Shown piece after piece: positions 47,224-56,417 of a DNA stretch of 64,000 nucleotides. The DNA is from Butyrivibrio sp. INlla16 (lineage in GTDB: Bacteria > Bacillota > Clostridia > Lachnospirales > Lachnospiraceae): positions 81,726 through 145,725 of the forward strand of contig NZ_FMYB01000007.1 of the NCBI RefSeq assembly GCF_900104155.1, read 5' to 3'. A program made the position numbers and the translations under genes. Numbering within the stretch: the stretch's first letter is position 1; every line of letters starts with the position of its first letter. Below the pieces are notes generated by a model. That model was not told the DNA's origin, ran no database searches, and saw nothing but the letters and a program-made list of their open reading frames with translations.

Positions 47224-47622
47224 TCAATCTCCCAATACCTTGTTTACCTCGCGGGTTTGCTCCGCTGCGGCAACAACCTGCTCCATTGTGCTTCCAATTG
47301 CTGCGGTTACCGCTGCCGCAATCGCACCCTCCACAATGGGAGCATCAGCGAGCTTCACTTTTATATCTTCATCCTCAAGAAGCTCAATTGCCGTCTCTGC
47401 GCTCATAACCCCGCTTCCGAGATCGGCAAGCAAAACTACACCATCACCGTCATTAGCCTGCTTTACAGCCTCTGAGATACGAACCGCATCGGTTCCGATA
47501 CTTTTGTCCTCAAGACCACCCGCGCATATAATCCCCTTGTGCGTAGGTGCAACCTGATCTGTGAGATCCTTAATGCCTTCCGCTATTTTCCAGCTGTGTG
47601 ATACCAATACGAGTCCTACCAT
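47224..47622 (-). CDS. dhaM: PTS-dependent dihydroxyacetone kinase phosphotransferase DhaM (EIIA only)
   Basis: A 132-residue mannose-type EIIA domain that passes phosphate from HPr to DhaL. GLVLVSHSWKIAEGI has the phosphorylated histidine near residue 9. Unlike the E. coli protein it lacks fused HPr and EI segments, the usual Firmicutes form. ATG 47622 has GGAGG eight bases upstream. The open frame continues to 47763 through the repeat, which is not credible coding sequence. Confidence 0.93.
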   Translation of the reverse strand: MVGLVLVSHSWKIAEGIKDLTDQVAPTHKGIICAGGLEDKSIGTDAVRISEAVKQANDGDGVVLLADLGSGVMSAETAIELLEDEDIKVKLADAPIVEGAIAAAVTAAIGSTMEQVVAAAEQTREVNKVLGD

Positions 47623-47637
47623 GTTTTTTACCTCCAT

Positions 47638-47737
47638 CCCCCTCATCCGTCTGCTTCGCAGACACCTGTCTTCGCTCCGCTTCGGTCCGCGCTGAACCGA
47701 CGTCCCCTGGACGTCGAGCGCCCCCAAGGGGAAGGCA
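47638..47737 (+). repeat. Composite GC-rich hairpin repeat, long form (copy C)
   Basis: Between dhaL and dhaM. It has the same three modules as copies A and B, but the first stem is GTCTGC-TTC-GCAGAC in place of GGCAC-TTC-GTGCC. The middle module is nearly identical (CGACGTCCCCTGGACGTCG). Confidence 0.9.
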
Positions 47738-47749
47738 TAATTATTTACA

Positions 47750-48364
47750 TCAAATAAAATCACGAATCACTTCAAGTGTCATGGTGGCAGAGGTAGCGCC
47801 GGGATCCTGGTGTCCTATGCTTCTGTCACCAAGGTAGCTGGCTCTTCCTTTGGTCGCAGCGATTGTCTTGGTAAATTCGATTCCTTCATTTGCAGCCTTG
47901 CATGCAGCATCGAGGGCTGATTTTATATCCGCTCCGCCCTCAAGAGCACTCGCGTATGCATCTCTTGCAGGAATAAGCGCATCAAGCATAGTCTTTTCAC
48001 CCTTTTCTGCCTTACCTCTCTTTTGAATGCCCGCAATAGCGGCATCAAGTCCCGCAAGAAAATCTTCTGCGGTAACTTCATTCTTACCCGCAAATACCTT
48101 TGCGGCCTCCATATAAGCTGTGCCATAAAGAGGACCGGATGCTCCGCCTACTGTTGAAAGCAGCGTCATTCCGGTCTTTTTCAGGACTGCACCTATGTCA
48201 GGATCATCCTGAGCGACCTTCTCTATTACTCCCTGAAAGCCTCTCGCCATGTTCACACCATGGTCAGCATCTCCGATTTCTCTGTCGAGATCTGTAAGGA
48301 AATCCTTATTTTCGATTATCTTTTCCCCAATACTTTTAAGACATTCGTACACTCTTGTTGCCAT
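47750..48364 (-). CDS. dhaL: Dihydroxyacetone kinase ADP-binding subunit DhaL
   Basis: DhaL carries a tightly bound ADP that is rephosphorylated by DhaM and then phosphorylates DhaK-bound dihydroxyacetone. The 204-residue product contains FLTDLDREIGDADHGVNMARG, with the Mg2+-binding aspartates, and STVGGASGPLYGTAYMEA. ATG 48364 is chosen because GGAGGGG lies eight bases upstream; the ATG at 48382 has no such site. It is the first gene of the operon. Confidence 0.95.
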   Translation of the reverse strand: MATRVYECLKSIGEKIIENKDFLTDLDREIGDADHGVNMARGFQGVIEKVAQDDPDIGAVLKKTGMTLLSTVGGASGPLYGTAYMEAAKVFAGKNEVTAEDFLAGLDAAIAGIQKRGKAEKGEKTMLDALIPARDAYASALEGGADIKSALDAACKAANEGIEFTKTIAATKGRASYLGDRSIGHQDPGATSATMTLEVIRDFI

Positions 48365-48471
48365 ATCCAATTCCCCTCCCATGCATTAATTTATGTAACC
48401 CTTATGTAGTATATTATAACAAACTGTTTTTATTTTTCCATACATTTATTGTTGATTTTACACAAATTAAA

Positions 48472-48493
48472 AGAGAGCCGGGAAAGGCTCTCT
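48472..48493 (-). terminator. Terminator after rsgA
   Basis: Minus-strand stem GAGAGCC/GGCTCTC with loop TTTCCC, then TTTTAATT. The hairpin begins only one base past the rsgA stop codon. Confidence 0.85.
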
Positions 48494-48494
48494 T

Positions 48495-49406
48495 CTATTT
48501 CTGTTTTCTGTAAACCGGTCTCATATCCTTGAGTTCGTCGTAAATTATCCTGTAATTGTCGTAGCGAACTTTTGAGATTTTCCCTTCTTCAAGGGCCTTT
48601 TTCACACCGCAGTCGGGTTCTGCAATATGGCTGCAGCCGCCGAATCTGCACTCGGGTTCATAGGGTTCAAATTCCGGATAGTACGCCTGAAGTTCCTCAG
48701 CAGTGATATCTTTTAATGTAAGGGATGTGAATCCCGGTGTGTCAAAAATGTAGGTTTTTTCATTTTCATCAGAAAGAGCTGATATAAAAAACATTTCTGA
48801 ATGTCTGGTCGTATTTCTTCCGCGCTCTATCTTGCGGCTAAGCTCACCCGTCTCCATATCAGCATCCGGATGAAGTCTGTTTAAAAGTGAGGATTTTCCT
48901 ACACCGCTTGGTCCTGCCACCACAGAGGTTTTTCCTCTCAGCTTTTCACATAGCGCGTCAATTCCTTTACCCTCATGAACGCTTATAAACAAAACCTCAT
49001 AACCGCACTTTTCATAGGTATCACGAAGTTCCTGTTGTTCCTCTTCTGAAGCTATATCCTGCTTATTAAAACAAATTACTACAGGTAAGTCGTTCCTACG
49101 CATTTGGATAAGGAATTTGTCAAGAATGTTATAGTTCGGATCCGGCTTTACAATTGCAAACAGAACAACCGCCTGGTCGACATTGGCAACCGGCGGTCTT
49201 ATAAGCTCATTTCTTCGAGGCAATATCTTAGCGATATTGCCAACAAAGTTTTCCTCATCTATTATTTCTATTTCAACATCATCTCCGACGAGAGGCTTTA
49301 CACCGTCTTTTCTGAAAATACCTTTTGCTTTGCATTCATAGACAAAATCGCTTCCGATATTGACATAATAAAATCCGGCTATTCCCTTAACAATCCTTCC
49401 CTTCAT
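48495..49406 (-). CDS. rsgA: Ribosome small-subunit maturation GTPase RsgA
   Basis: RsgA is a circularly permuted GTPase that checks late 30S assembly. The 303-residue protein has an N-terminal OB fold, the permuted order G4 (CFNKQDIA), G1 (GPSGVGKSSLLN), G3 (DTPGFTSL), and a C-terminal zinc motif (CRFGGCSHIAEPDCGVKKA). ATG 49406 shares a base with the kinase stop (TGATG) and has AGGAGA upstream; the longer frame to 49448 is not used. Its place behind prpC-prkC is the standard Firmicutes arrangement. Confidence 0.96.
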   Translation of the reverse strand: MKGRIVKGIAGFYYVNIGSDFVYECKAKGIFRKDGVKPLVGDDVEIEIIDEENFVGNIAKILPRRNELIRPPVANVDQAVVLFAIVKPDPNYNILDKFLIQMRRNDLPVVICFNKQDIASEEEQQELRDTYEKCGYEVLFISVHEGKGIDALCEKLRGKTSVVAGPSGVGKSSLLNRLHPDADMETGELSRKIERGRNTTRHSEMFFISALSDENEKTYIFDTPGFTSLTLKDITAEELQAYYPEFEPYEPECRFGGCSHIAEPDCGVKKALEEGKISKVRYDNYRIIYDELKDMRPVYRKQK

Positions 49407-51421
49407 CAATTCTCCTGTGTAAATGTAACAGCTCTTGTTACTGTGCACTCCTCTGTACGTCCTTCGATAACATTGCCGTTCTCATCGGTAGTTGCGGGAC
49501 TTGTAGCTGTATAAGTAAAGGTAATTACACCGGTAGCAGATGTCAATCCCGTGCGAACCACTCCGGTGATAGGGAACGAAGCTGTCGTAGTATCAAGAAG
49601 TGATGTTCCGTCTGCAGTCACAAAAGATACATGAACAAAAACTCCGTCTGTATAATTCTGTCCCTCTGTAGGAGCCGCAATATCTCCCGAATAGCTATAG
49701 GAAATACTGGTAGGCCCTATAGATTTCTCAATGTCGATAGAAGTTCCAGGATCAACCATTGTTCCAACCGGCTTACTCTGGGCAGTTACAACATCAACTC
49801 CGTAAGTATCATTATTCACATCAACGACTCTTCCCTGTGCAAGACCTGCTTCCGAAAGTGTCGCAATTGCTTCGTCGATAGATAATCCCACAAGATTGGG
49901 AACAGCAATCTGAGATGTAGAAGCTTCTGTCGAAGCAACATCTGATGCGTTTGAAGCGCTGTCCTCTGTCTGCGACTGTGACGCCTGATTGGATGCCTCA
50001 GCACCCTTTCCGGTACTTACTGTTATTTTCACAACAGAACCGCTCTCAGCATAGGAATTTGCTTCAGGTGACTGCGATACAACAGTATTTTTTGCAAGCG
50101 CGCTTGTATCATCATCAACCTTTTCATATTTAAAATTCTTATCTTTCAATGTTGTTATAGCTTCAACATAGGATAGCCCTGTAACGTTCGGAATCTGTAT
50201 TCCATCGCCGGTATTGGATTCTCCGCTTATGGCCTCAGTTTGAAGTCCTCCAGACTCTTCTCCACCGAGAATACCCATACTCCTTCCAACCAGGATTATT
50301 ACAATTATTCCAACAAGAACCGCACCTATAATAGCAAGGGCAATTGTAAGTTTCTCGATTCTCTCACTGTCACCATAGCCTCTTCTGCCGTAAAGTTCCT
50401 CATCATCGTCATAGTCACTGTCACGGCGTCCGGAATAGTCCTGATCGCGTCTCTTTTGATTCTCATATTCACGCATAACGTCGGCATTGAGTCTCATCTG
50501 CTCGGTATCTGTCATACCGTTTATACTCTTTGCTTCGGCTTCTGTCGCAACTCTTGTAGCACTCTCCTCATCAGGGTCTACAAGATTAACAAAATCTTCA
50601 TCCGGAGTGATAAGTGATCTCTTGAGATCAGTAATAAGCTCTGCTGCGCTCTGATATCTCCTGTCAGGGCTCTTCTGGCAGCACTTCATTACAATCTTCT
50701 CAACGCTTATCGGAATCTCATCACTAAACTCAGCAGGTGAAGGCAAATCCTCCTGTATATGCTTAATCGCAATGGCAACAGTTGTGTCTCCGTTAAAAGG
50801 GAGTCTGCCTGTGAGCATCTCAAATAAGGTTATACCGAGTGAATAAACATCACTCTTGGCATCTGAATAGCCGCCCCTTGCCTGCTCGGGAGAAGTATAG
50901 TGAACAGATCCCATAACATTAGAGGTAATAGTGTTACTCGTTGCTGCCTTCGCAATTCCAAAGTCAGTTACCTTAACCTTACCTTCCTTGGAAATGATAA
51001 TGTTCTGAGGCTTAATATCACGGTGAATAATATGATTGTTGTGCGCAGCCTCAAGTCCCATTGCAACCTGGATTGCAATACTTACCGCCTCTTTTACAGA
51101 CAGCCTGGATTTTTTCTCAATATATCTCTTGAGTGTGATGCCATCCACAAGTTCCATAACTATATAGTGGATGCCATTCTCATCACCAACATCATAAACA
51201 TTTACAATGTTGGGATGCATCAATCCGGCTGCAGCCTGAGCCTCAACACGGAATTTTGAAACAAAATTATCATTCTCCGAAAATTCCTGCTTAAGGACCT
51301 TAACAGCCACAGGTCTGTTTAATTTATGATCTTTTGCTCTGTAAACATCGGACATGCCGCCGGTCCCGATTTTTTCAAGGATCTCGTACCTGTCTCCGAT
51401 CATCATTCCTATCTTAATCAT
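49406..51421 (-). CDS. prkC: PASTA-domain serine/threonine kinase PrkC
   Basis: A 671-residue membrane kinase that senses muropeptides or lipid II in this family. The kinase domain spans ~1-275 (IGTGGMSDVYRA, catalytic HRDIKPQN, DFG in KVTDFGIAKA). A juxtamembrane region follows, then one membrane helix (~360-382) and two PASTA repeats (~400-465, IPNVTGLSYVEAITTLKD; ~495-560, VPNLVGLSIDEAIATLSEAG). The last ~100 residues are a Ser/Thr-rich beta domain instead of further PASTA repeats. Start and stop overlap prpC and rsgA, so the three are co-translated. Confidence 0.95.
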   Translation of the reverse strand: MIKIGMMIGDRYEILEKIGTGGMSDVYRAKDHKLNRPVAVKVLKQEFSENDNFVSKFRVEAQAAAGLMHPNIVNVYDVGDENGIHYIVMELVDGITLKRYIEKKSRLSVKEAVSIAIQVAMGLEAAHNNHIIHRDIKPQNIIISKEGKVKVTDFGIAKAATSNTITSNVMGSVHYTSPEQARGGYSDAKSDVYSLGITLFEMLTGRLPFNGDTTVAIAIKHIQEDLPSPAEFSDEIPISVEKIVMKCCQKSPDRRYQSAAELITDLKRSLITPDEDFVNLVDPDEESATRVATEAEAKSINGMTDTEQMRLNADVMREYENQKRRDQDYSGRRDSDYDDDEELYGRRGYGDSERIEKLTIALAIIGAVLVGIIVIILVGRSMGILGGEESGGLQTEAISGESNTGDGIQIPNVTGLSYVEAITTLKDKNFKYEKVDDDTSALAKNTVVSQSPEANSYAESGSVVKITVSTGKGAEASNQASQSQTEDSASNASDVASTEASTSQIAVPNLVGLSIDEAIATLSEAGLAQGRVVDVNNDTYGVDVVTAQSKPVGTMVDPGTSIDIEKSIGPTSISYSYSGDIAAPTEGQNYTDGVFVHVSFVTADGTSLLDTTTASFPITGVVRTGLTSATGVITFTYTATSPATTDENGNVIEGRTEECTVTRAVTFTQEN

Positions 51422-52161
51422 TCAGCTCCTCCGTCAGCAAAAGGCTCAATCAGAATAACAGCGATATTGTCCTTACCGCCATGCTGGTTTGCCATATCCA
51501 CTAACTTCTGTGCCTTCTCTATAATATCTCTCTGACCGCTCACGATCATGCGGATTTCCTGATCCTCGAGCATATTTGTCAGCCCGTCGGAACACATGAG
51601 CACGATATCCCCTTTCTCGAGCTCAACATTAAAAAAGTCCACATCAACAGTATCATCAGCCCCAATAGCACGGGTGATGATATTCTTCTCTTTGTGTGTG
51701 CGCGCCTCTTCGGGATCAAGTCCGCCTGCGCGTACCATCTCCTGAACAAGTGAATGATCTCTGGTTATCTGTCTGATGTCGTCTCCGATAACATACAGTC
51801 TGCTGTCCCCCACATTAGCAACCTGCAGATATCTGCCCATGACAGTTGCAGCCACAACGGTTGTCCCCATCCCATAGAGCTGCTCGTCTTCTGCGGCTTT
51901 AGCCCGAAGCTTTTGATTTGCTTTTTTAATGGCATTTTCCAGAATACGCACAGGGTTCTGCTCAAAGGATTTCTCGATCTCCTCAACCATGGTATTAACC
52001 GTGAACTTTGATGCGTAATCTCCCGCGTTATGTCCGCCCATTCCATCGGCAACAATAAACACATTTGACAGATTTCCAATACGTCTGTCGGAGGAAAATA
52101 CATAATCCTGATTCAGTTTTCGTTTCTGACCTACGTCAGTTATGGAAAAAGTTTTAAGCAA
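51418..52161 (-). CDS. prpC: PP2C-type protein phosphatase PrpC/Stp
   Basis: A 247-residue Mn2+/Mg2+-dependent phosphatase that reverses PrkC phosphorylation. Family motifs: GQKRKLNQDYVF, FIVADGMGGHNAGDYAS with metal-binding Asp/Gly, VGDSRLYVI, VLMCSDGLTNML and GGKDNIAVILI. ATGA overlap with prkC couples their translation. Confidence 0.96.
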   Translation of the reverse strand: MLKTFSITDVGQKRKLNQDYVFSSDRRIGNLSNVFIVADGMGGHNAGDYASKFTVNTMVEEIEKSFEQNPVRILENAIKKANQKLRAKAAEDEQLYGMGTTVVAATVMGRYLQVANVGDSRLYVIGDDIRQITRDHSLVQEMVRAGGLDPEEARTHKEKNIITRAIGADDTVDVDFFNVELEKGDIVLMCSDGLTNMLEDQEIRMIVSGQRDIIEKAQKLVDMANQHGGKDNIAVILIEPFADGGAE

Positions 52162-52308
52162 GGATGCCTCCGATTTTTCAATAATTTGAGTAATTATTCT
52201 TTAGTAATTTTTGGCATAAGTATTCTCACAATTCCGTAAAAAAACGCCCTATGCCAATATAGAAATATACCACAAAACAGCTATTTTGACAATATTCCCC
52301 AACAATAC

Positions 52309-52383
52309 GAAGGACAATGTATATCATTCCACGGCCTCGTTGCTTACGCATAATCGGCCGTGGTCTGACACACATTGTCCTTC
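52309..52383. other. Long two-tier inverted repeat between lacZ and prpC
   Basis: The outer 12-bp stem GAAGGACAATGT (52309-52320) pairs with ACATTGTCCTTC (52372-52383). Inside, CCACGGCC (52329-52336) pairs with GGCCGTGG (52356-52363). Neither side has a T-run, so it is not a standard terminator. It takes up much of a 288-base gap that otherwise contains the prpC promoter region. It could be a small structured RNA, a cruciform or a miniature mobile element. Confidence 0.75.
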
Positions 52384-52449
52384 TTATGTTTTGAAAAACC
52401 TTGAAACTGCTTTTTGTATTTATCACCAACTCAAGGATGAAGTGATGCT

Positions 52450-55400
52450 TTAAATACCCTTAAAACGGAAGGTGAAGGTGAGTTTTTTGCCTTCAGGGAG
52501 GCGGTACTCAGGGTGCGGACGAGCGCCCCAACTGTCGTCTCCTGCGATTCCCATCTGCTGCAATGCACATCTTACAACTGTGTAATGTACCTGAGGAAGC
52601 TCATAGTCATGCATAGCATTCTCAAGTTCATGAGGAGTGTAAGGAAGTGCACTAAAAGAAATATTATCTCCTGTAAACTCAATACCTCTGCCCTTGAAAT
52701 CTGTAACTCTTGCCCATCTGACATCACACTTGTTTCCGCATTCCTGTGGAACAAGATACTTTGCCATGTTGTCGGCAACCTTGTTGGAATAGATTCCAAT
52801 CTTACCTCCGCGCTTTCTGTCCTCGTAGGTCTCCTGCTCTCCTAGGCCATACCAGGTCAGATGGTCATAATCGGCATTGAATTTGAAAATCATACCAAAT
52901 TCAGGCATATCCGGAAGTCCTTTGACTGCATCATATTTCATCGTTGTCTCAATAGTTCCGTCACCAAATACCTCATACGTTACGCTGCACTCTGAAGCAG
53001 GCATTGTAGGAAGGTAATATCTGTAATCAATCTTAACGCTGTTCTTTCCTTCAGTAACCTTGGCAAACCACATCTCGCTGTCAGGCTTACCTGTGATGCA
53101 GGGATACATACTTGCTATCTTCCACTGTGCATAACGCTGCTGCATCTTGCTTCCGGTATCGTTATCATTAGGCGCTCTCCAGAAGTTCGGAGCCGGAGCT
53201 TTTTCTATCATCTCTCTGCCGCAATATACATAGGACAACAGTCCGGGTGCCATGACACTGAAAAGAGCGGAAAACTCATCACCACGAACACCTATGTTAT
53301 TCTTTCCTCTGATAACCGTGAGTTTATCAGAGCATTTATACGGCTTCACCATCTTCTTAAGAACAGTCTGCCCAAAGGCAACCTCATGGCCTTTTTCTGC
53401 CCACAAAGTACTCTCTTTAAGGGTGAAGGAAACTATCAGTACAAATTCAAGTGCCCCGCTTGTGAGATTGTATCCCGTCTCATAATCCCTGATAGCCAGA
53501 GTAACCTCTCCGGGAATTGTAAACGCCTTGGATGTAAGAGGCTTTACATCGCATTCTATAGCTTTGCTATATATCTCTTTTCCGTTTGCAAGAAGCTGGA
53601 GCCTTGCATCAAACTCCGATGTATTTACAAAGAGATTCTTATTAATAACCTTGAACTTATTCTTATCAAATTCGACAGAAATATTCTGGTAATTGAACTT
53701 CACCTCCTGCATTTTGGGAGATGGTGTTCTGTCACCGTAGGCAATGCCATTGCCACTGAAGTTTGAGTCATTAGGCCTATCGTAAAAATCTCCGCCATAG
53801 GCTTCGAAGTAATTGCCATATCTGTCCTTCTTCAGAATACTCTGGTCGATATAATCCCAGATAAAGCCGCCCTGATATCTGGGCTCAGTATCCGTAAGAT
53901 CCGTATAATAATGCATTCCACCGCAGGAATTGCCCATCGCATGTGTGTATTCGCAGCATATAAAGGGCTTCTTCTTTTCCTTCTTAAGGAATTCCTTTAT
54001 AGCAGAAACCGGCGGATACATCTGGCTCTCCATGTCCGAAGTATCATTATATCTTCTGTCGTGGAAAAGTCCCTCGTAGTGCACAAGTCTGGTATTATCA
54101 TGCTCCTTAAATCGTCTGCTCATAGCATAAGGAACTTCACCTCCGAAGGCCTCATTGCCGATTGACCAGATTAGGATTGCGGGATGATTCTTATTTCTGT
54201 GATAAATGGAGTCAATCCTGTCGAGCATCATAGCCTTCCATTCAGGCTTATCCTTTGGCACTATGAAATCCTCTGTCTCAACTCCTCTCTCGAAAGGTTC
54301 CCAGGTTCCATGTGTTTCAAGATTGTTCTCTGCGATCATGTACAGACCATAGATATCACAGAGCTCATAGATAGCGGAATCATCAGGATAATGACTGGTT
54401 CTGATGGCATTGATGTTGTGCCTCTTCATTGTAACAATATCCTGAATCAGCTCTTCCCTATCAGGAACACGGCCGTTTCTGTGACTGAACTCATGACGGT
54501 TAACGCCCTTAAATACGATTCTCTTGCCATTAAGAAGCATGAGTCCGTTTTTCATCTCGAATCTTCTAAGACCGACATTCTGTTTTATCACTTCACAAAC
54601 GACACCGCGAGAATCTGTAATAGTCAGATAAAGTTCGTAAAGATTCGGGGTCTCTGCGCTCCACAGATATACCTTCTCAAAATCACATTTTCCTGTTGTA
54701 AGACCGGATGCAGAAAGCGGAATCTTTCCTTCAAGAATCTTCTCTCCTTTATAAAAAAGGCCAAGTTCCATTGTTCCGCTGCCGGTTGTCGCTGCCTTTA
54801 TTTCGATGCTTGCAGTCTTGTAGTCATCCGAAAGTCCTGTCTCGATTGTGATGTCAGAGACATGAACCTTAGGTACAGCAAACAGAAATACGCTTCTGAA
54901 AATACCGGAAAATCTAAAGAAATCCTGATCCTCACACCAGCTGCTGGATGTCCATTTGAACACTCTTACCGCAAGCTTATTTTCCCCCTTCACAAGAGAA
55001 TCTGTAAGATCAAACTCTGAGGGGTCAAAGGAATCCTCACTGTAGCCAATATATTTTCCATTAAGCCAAAGTGCAAAGCCGCTCTCAACTCCCTGAAATG
55101 AGATACAGATCTTTTCACCCTTAAAATCCTTGGGCAAAGTGAAAAGCTTCACATAATCAGCAACAGGATTAAATCTCTCCGGAATCTCCCCCGGGCGAAT
55201 ATCTTCCGATCCATCCCAGGGATACTGAACATTTACATACTGCGGTTTGTCGTAACCTTCCATCTGAATATGTGCAGGTACATTTATTCTGTCCCAGTCA
55301 GTTGTATCATACTCATTTTTCCAGAAGCCTTCCGGAGCATCCTTGACATTCCTGGAATAATGAAAATGCCATACACCATCCAGAGAAAGCCTATAGCTTG

Positions 55401-55518
55401 TCTTTCCTGTTGTCATCTCAGAAAGTGACTTATATGCTACATGATCAGAATGAGCCGGCATCCTGTTTTCATGGAAAATCTCAGGATTTTTTACTATTTC
55501 ATAGTTAAACTCGTTCAT
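52450..55518 (-). CDS. lacZ: Beta-galactosidase, GH2 (LacZ type)
   Basis: A 1022-residue cytoplasmic enzyme with the five-domain LacZ layout. The acid/base lies in IWSIGNEAFGG (~456) and the nucleophile in CCEYTHAMGNS (~524). No signal peptide is present. It is the last gene of an operon encoding a sugar ABC importer, so it probably hydrolyses imported galacto-oligosaccharides or lactose. The beta-1,6-galactanase-like protein elsewhere in the window could supply such oligosaccharides; this link is inference. Confidence 0.95.
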   Translation of the reverse strand: MNEFNYEIVKNPEIFHENRMPAHSDHVAYKSLSEMTTGKTSYRLSLDGVWHFHYSRNVKDAPEGFWKNEYDTTDWDRINVPAHIQMEGYDKPQYVNVQYPWDGSEDIRPGEIPERFNPVADYVKLFTLPKDFKGEKICISFQGVESGFALWLNGKYIGYSEDSFDPSEFDLTDSLVKGENKLAVRVFKWTSSSWCEDQDFFRFSGIFRSVFLFAVPKVHVSDITIETGLSDDYKTASIEIKAATTGSGTMELGLFYKGEKILEGKIPLSASGLTTGKCDFEKVYLWSAETPNLYELYLTITDSRGVVCEVIKQNVGLRRFEMKNGLMLLNGKRIVFKGVNRHEFSHRNGRVPDREELIQDIVTMKRHNINAIRTSHYPDDSAIYELCDIYGLYMIAENNLETHGTWEPFERGVETEDFIVPKDKPEWKAMMLDRIDSIYHRNKNHPAILIWSIGNEAFGGEVPYAMSRRFKEHDNTRLVHYEGLFHDRRYNDTSDMESQMYPPVSAIKEFLKKEKKKPFICCEYTHAMGNSCGGMHYYTDLTDTEPRYQGGFIWDYIDQSILKKDRYGNYFEAYGGDFYDRPNDSNFSGNGIAYGDRTPSPKMQEVKFNYQNISVEFDKNKFKVINKNLFVNTSEFDARLQLLANGKEIYSKAIECDVKPLTSKAFTIPGEVTLAIRDYETGYNLTSGALEFVLIVSFTLKESTLWAEKGHEVAFGQTVLKKMVKPYKCSDKLTVIRGKNNIGVRGDEFSALFSVMAPGLLSYVYCGREMIEKAPAPNFWRAPNDNDTGSKMQQRYAQWKIASMYPCITGKPDSEMWFAKVTEGKNSVKIDYRYYLPTMPASECSVTYEVFGDGTIETTMKYDAVKGLPDMPEFGMIFKFNADYDHLTWYGLGEQETYEDRKRGGKIGIYSNKVADNMAKYLVPQECGNKCDVRWARVTDFKGRGIEFTGDNISFSALPYTPHELENAMHDYELPQVHYTVVRCALQQMGIAGDDSWGARPHPEYRLPEGKKLTFTFRFKGI

Positions 55519-55556
55519 AACATCTTCCCCATATTTAGAATTATCGAAGCAGGTGA

Positions 55557-56417
55557 TTACTTAACCGCACCTGTGATTCCTTCTGCAAACTGCTTCTGCA
55601 ATACGAAGAATATTATCATTGTAGGCAGTGAACAGAATAATACGCCCATCATAAGCATTCCGTAATCAACAGTATATCCATTAGACATGTTTGCAATAAG
55701 AATCGGCATAGTCTGAGCCTTGTTCTCAGTAAGTACGACTCTGGGCCACAGATATGCGTTCCATGCATTCATAAAGGTAATTACGGCTGCTGCAGCATAT
55801 GTTGACTTCATAACAGGCATATACATGCGGAAGAAAATTGCAAACTCGGAAAGTCCGTCAATTCTTGCAGCTTCCATAATATCAACCGGGAAGTTACGGC
55901 TGTTTTGTCTGAACATCATTATCATAAAAGGTGTGGATATTGCAGGTAAAACGAAGCCCCATACCTGGTTAAGAAAATGAAGTTTACTCATCATCCTAAA
56001 CATAGGGATCATTGTAGCAACACCAGGAATCATCATAGCCATAAGCAAGATAGCGAACAAGAAATCCTTGCCCTTGTCATGATAAAGCTCAAAGCCATAA
56101 CCTGCGAGTGAACAGATAAAGATACACAATATTGTCTGAACAGCTGCATAGGTAAATGAATTCCCCATGAATCTCCAAAGAGATGCTCCTGCACCCTGCG
56201 CTTTCGCAGTAACAAGGAGATTTTTAAAGTTCTCAGCTGCCTGAGTACCAAACCAGATTTTTCCTCTTGCAACATCTACTGTGGCATTCGTAGCTGCAGT
56301 AACCATCCAAAACAGCGGAAATACTGAAAAAAGTGAAAACAGCGTAAGGAAGATATAGCTCGGTATAAGCCTTCTTTGTATATTGGATCTATTCTTTTTA
56401 TTAGTCACGTGTATCAC
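55557..56417 (-). CDS. Sugar ABC transporter permease, MalG type
   Basis: A 286-residue inner-membrane subunit with about six hydrophobic segments and the EAA loop (DIMEAARIDGLSEFAIFFRMYMP region, ~residues 195-218) that contacts the ATPase. Its start overlaps the end of the partner permease by 17 bases. No ATPase gene is present, so a shared MsmK/UgpC-type ATPase encoded elsewhere is expected, as is common in Firmicutes. Confidence 0.93.
   Translation of the reverse strand: MIHVTNKKNRSNIQRRLIPSYIFLTLFSLFSVFPLFWMVTAATNATVDVARGKIWFGTQAAENFKNLLVTAKAQGAGASLWRFMGNSFTYAAVQTILCIFICSLAGYGFELYHDKGKDFLFAILLMAMMIPGVATMIPMFRMMSKLHFLNQVWGFVLPAISTPFMIMMFRQNSRNFPVDIMEAARIDGLSEFAIFFRMYMPVMKSTYAAAAVITFMNAWNAYLWPRVVLTENKAQTMPILIANMSNGYTVDYGMLMMGVLFCSLPTMIIFFVLQKQFAEGITGAVK

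Noticed and set aside
47623..47763. N-terminal extension of DhaM
   Set aside because: It would translate repeat copy C; the EIIA domain begins at ATG 47622 with GGAGG upstream.
54184..55020. Plus-strand 278-residue open frame opposite lacZ
   Set aside because: It lies fully antisense to well-conserved beta-galactosidase sequence and has no family motif or promoter.
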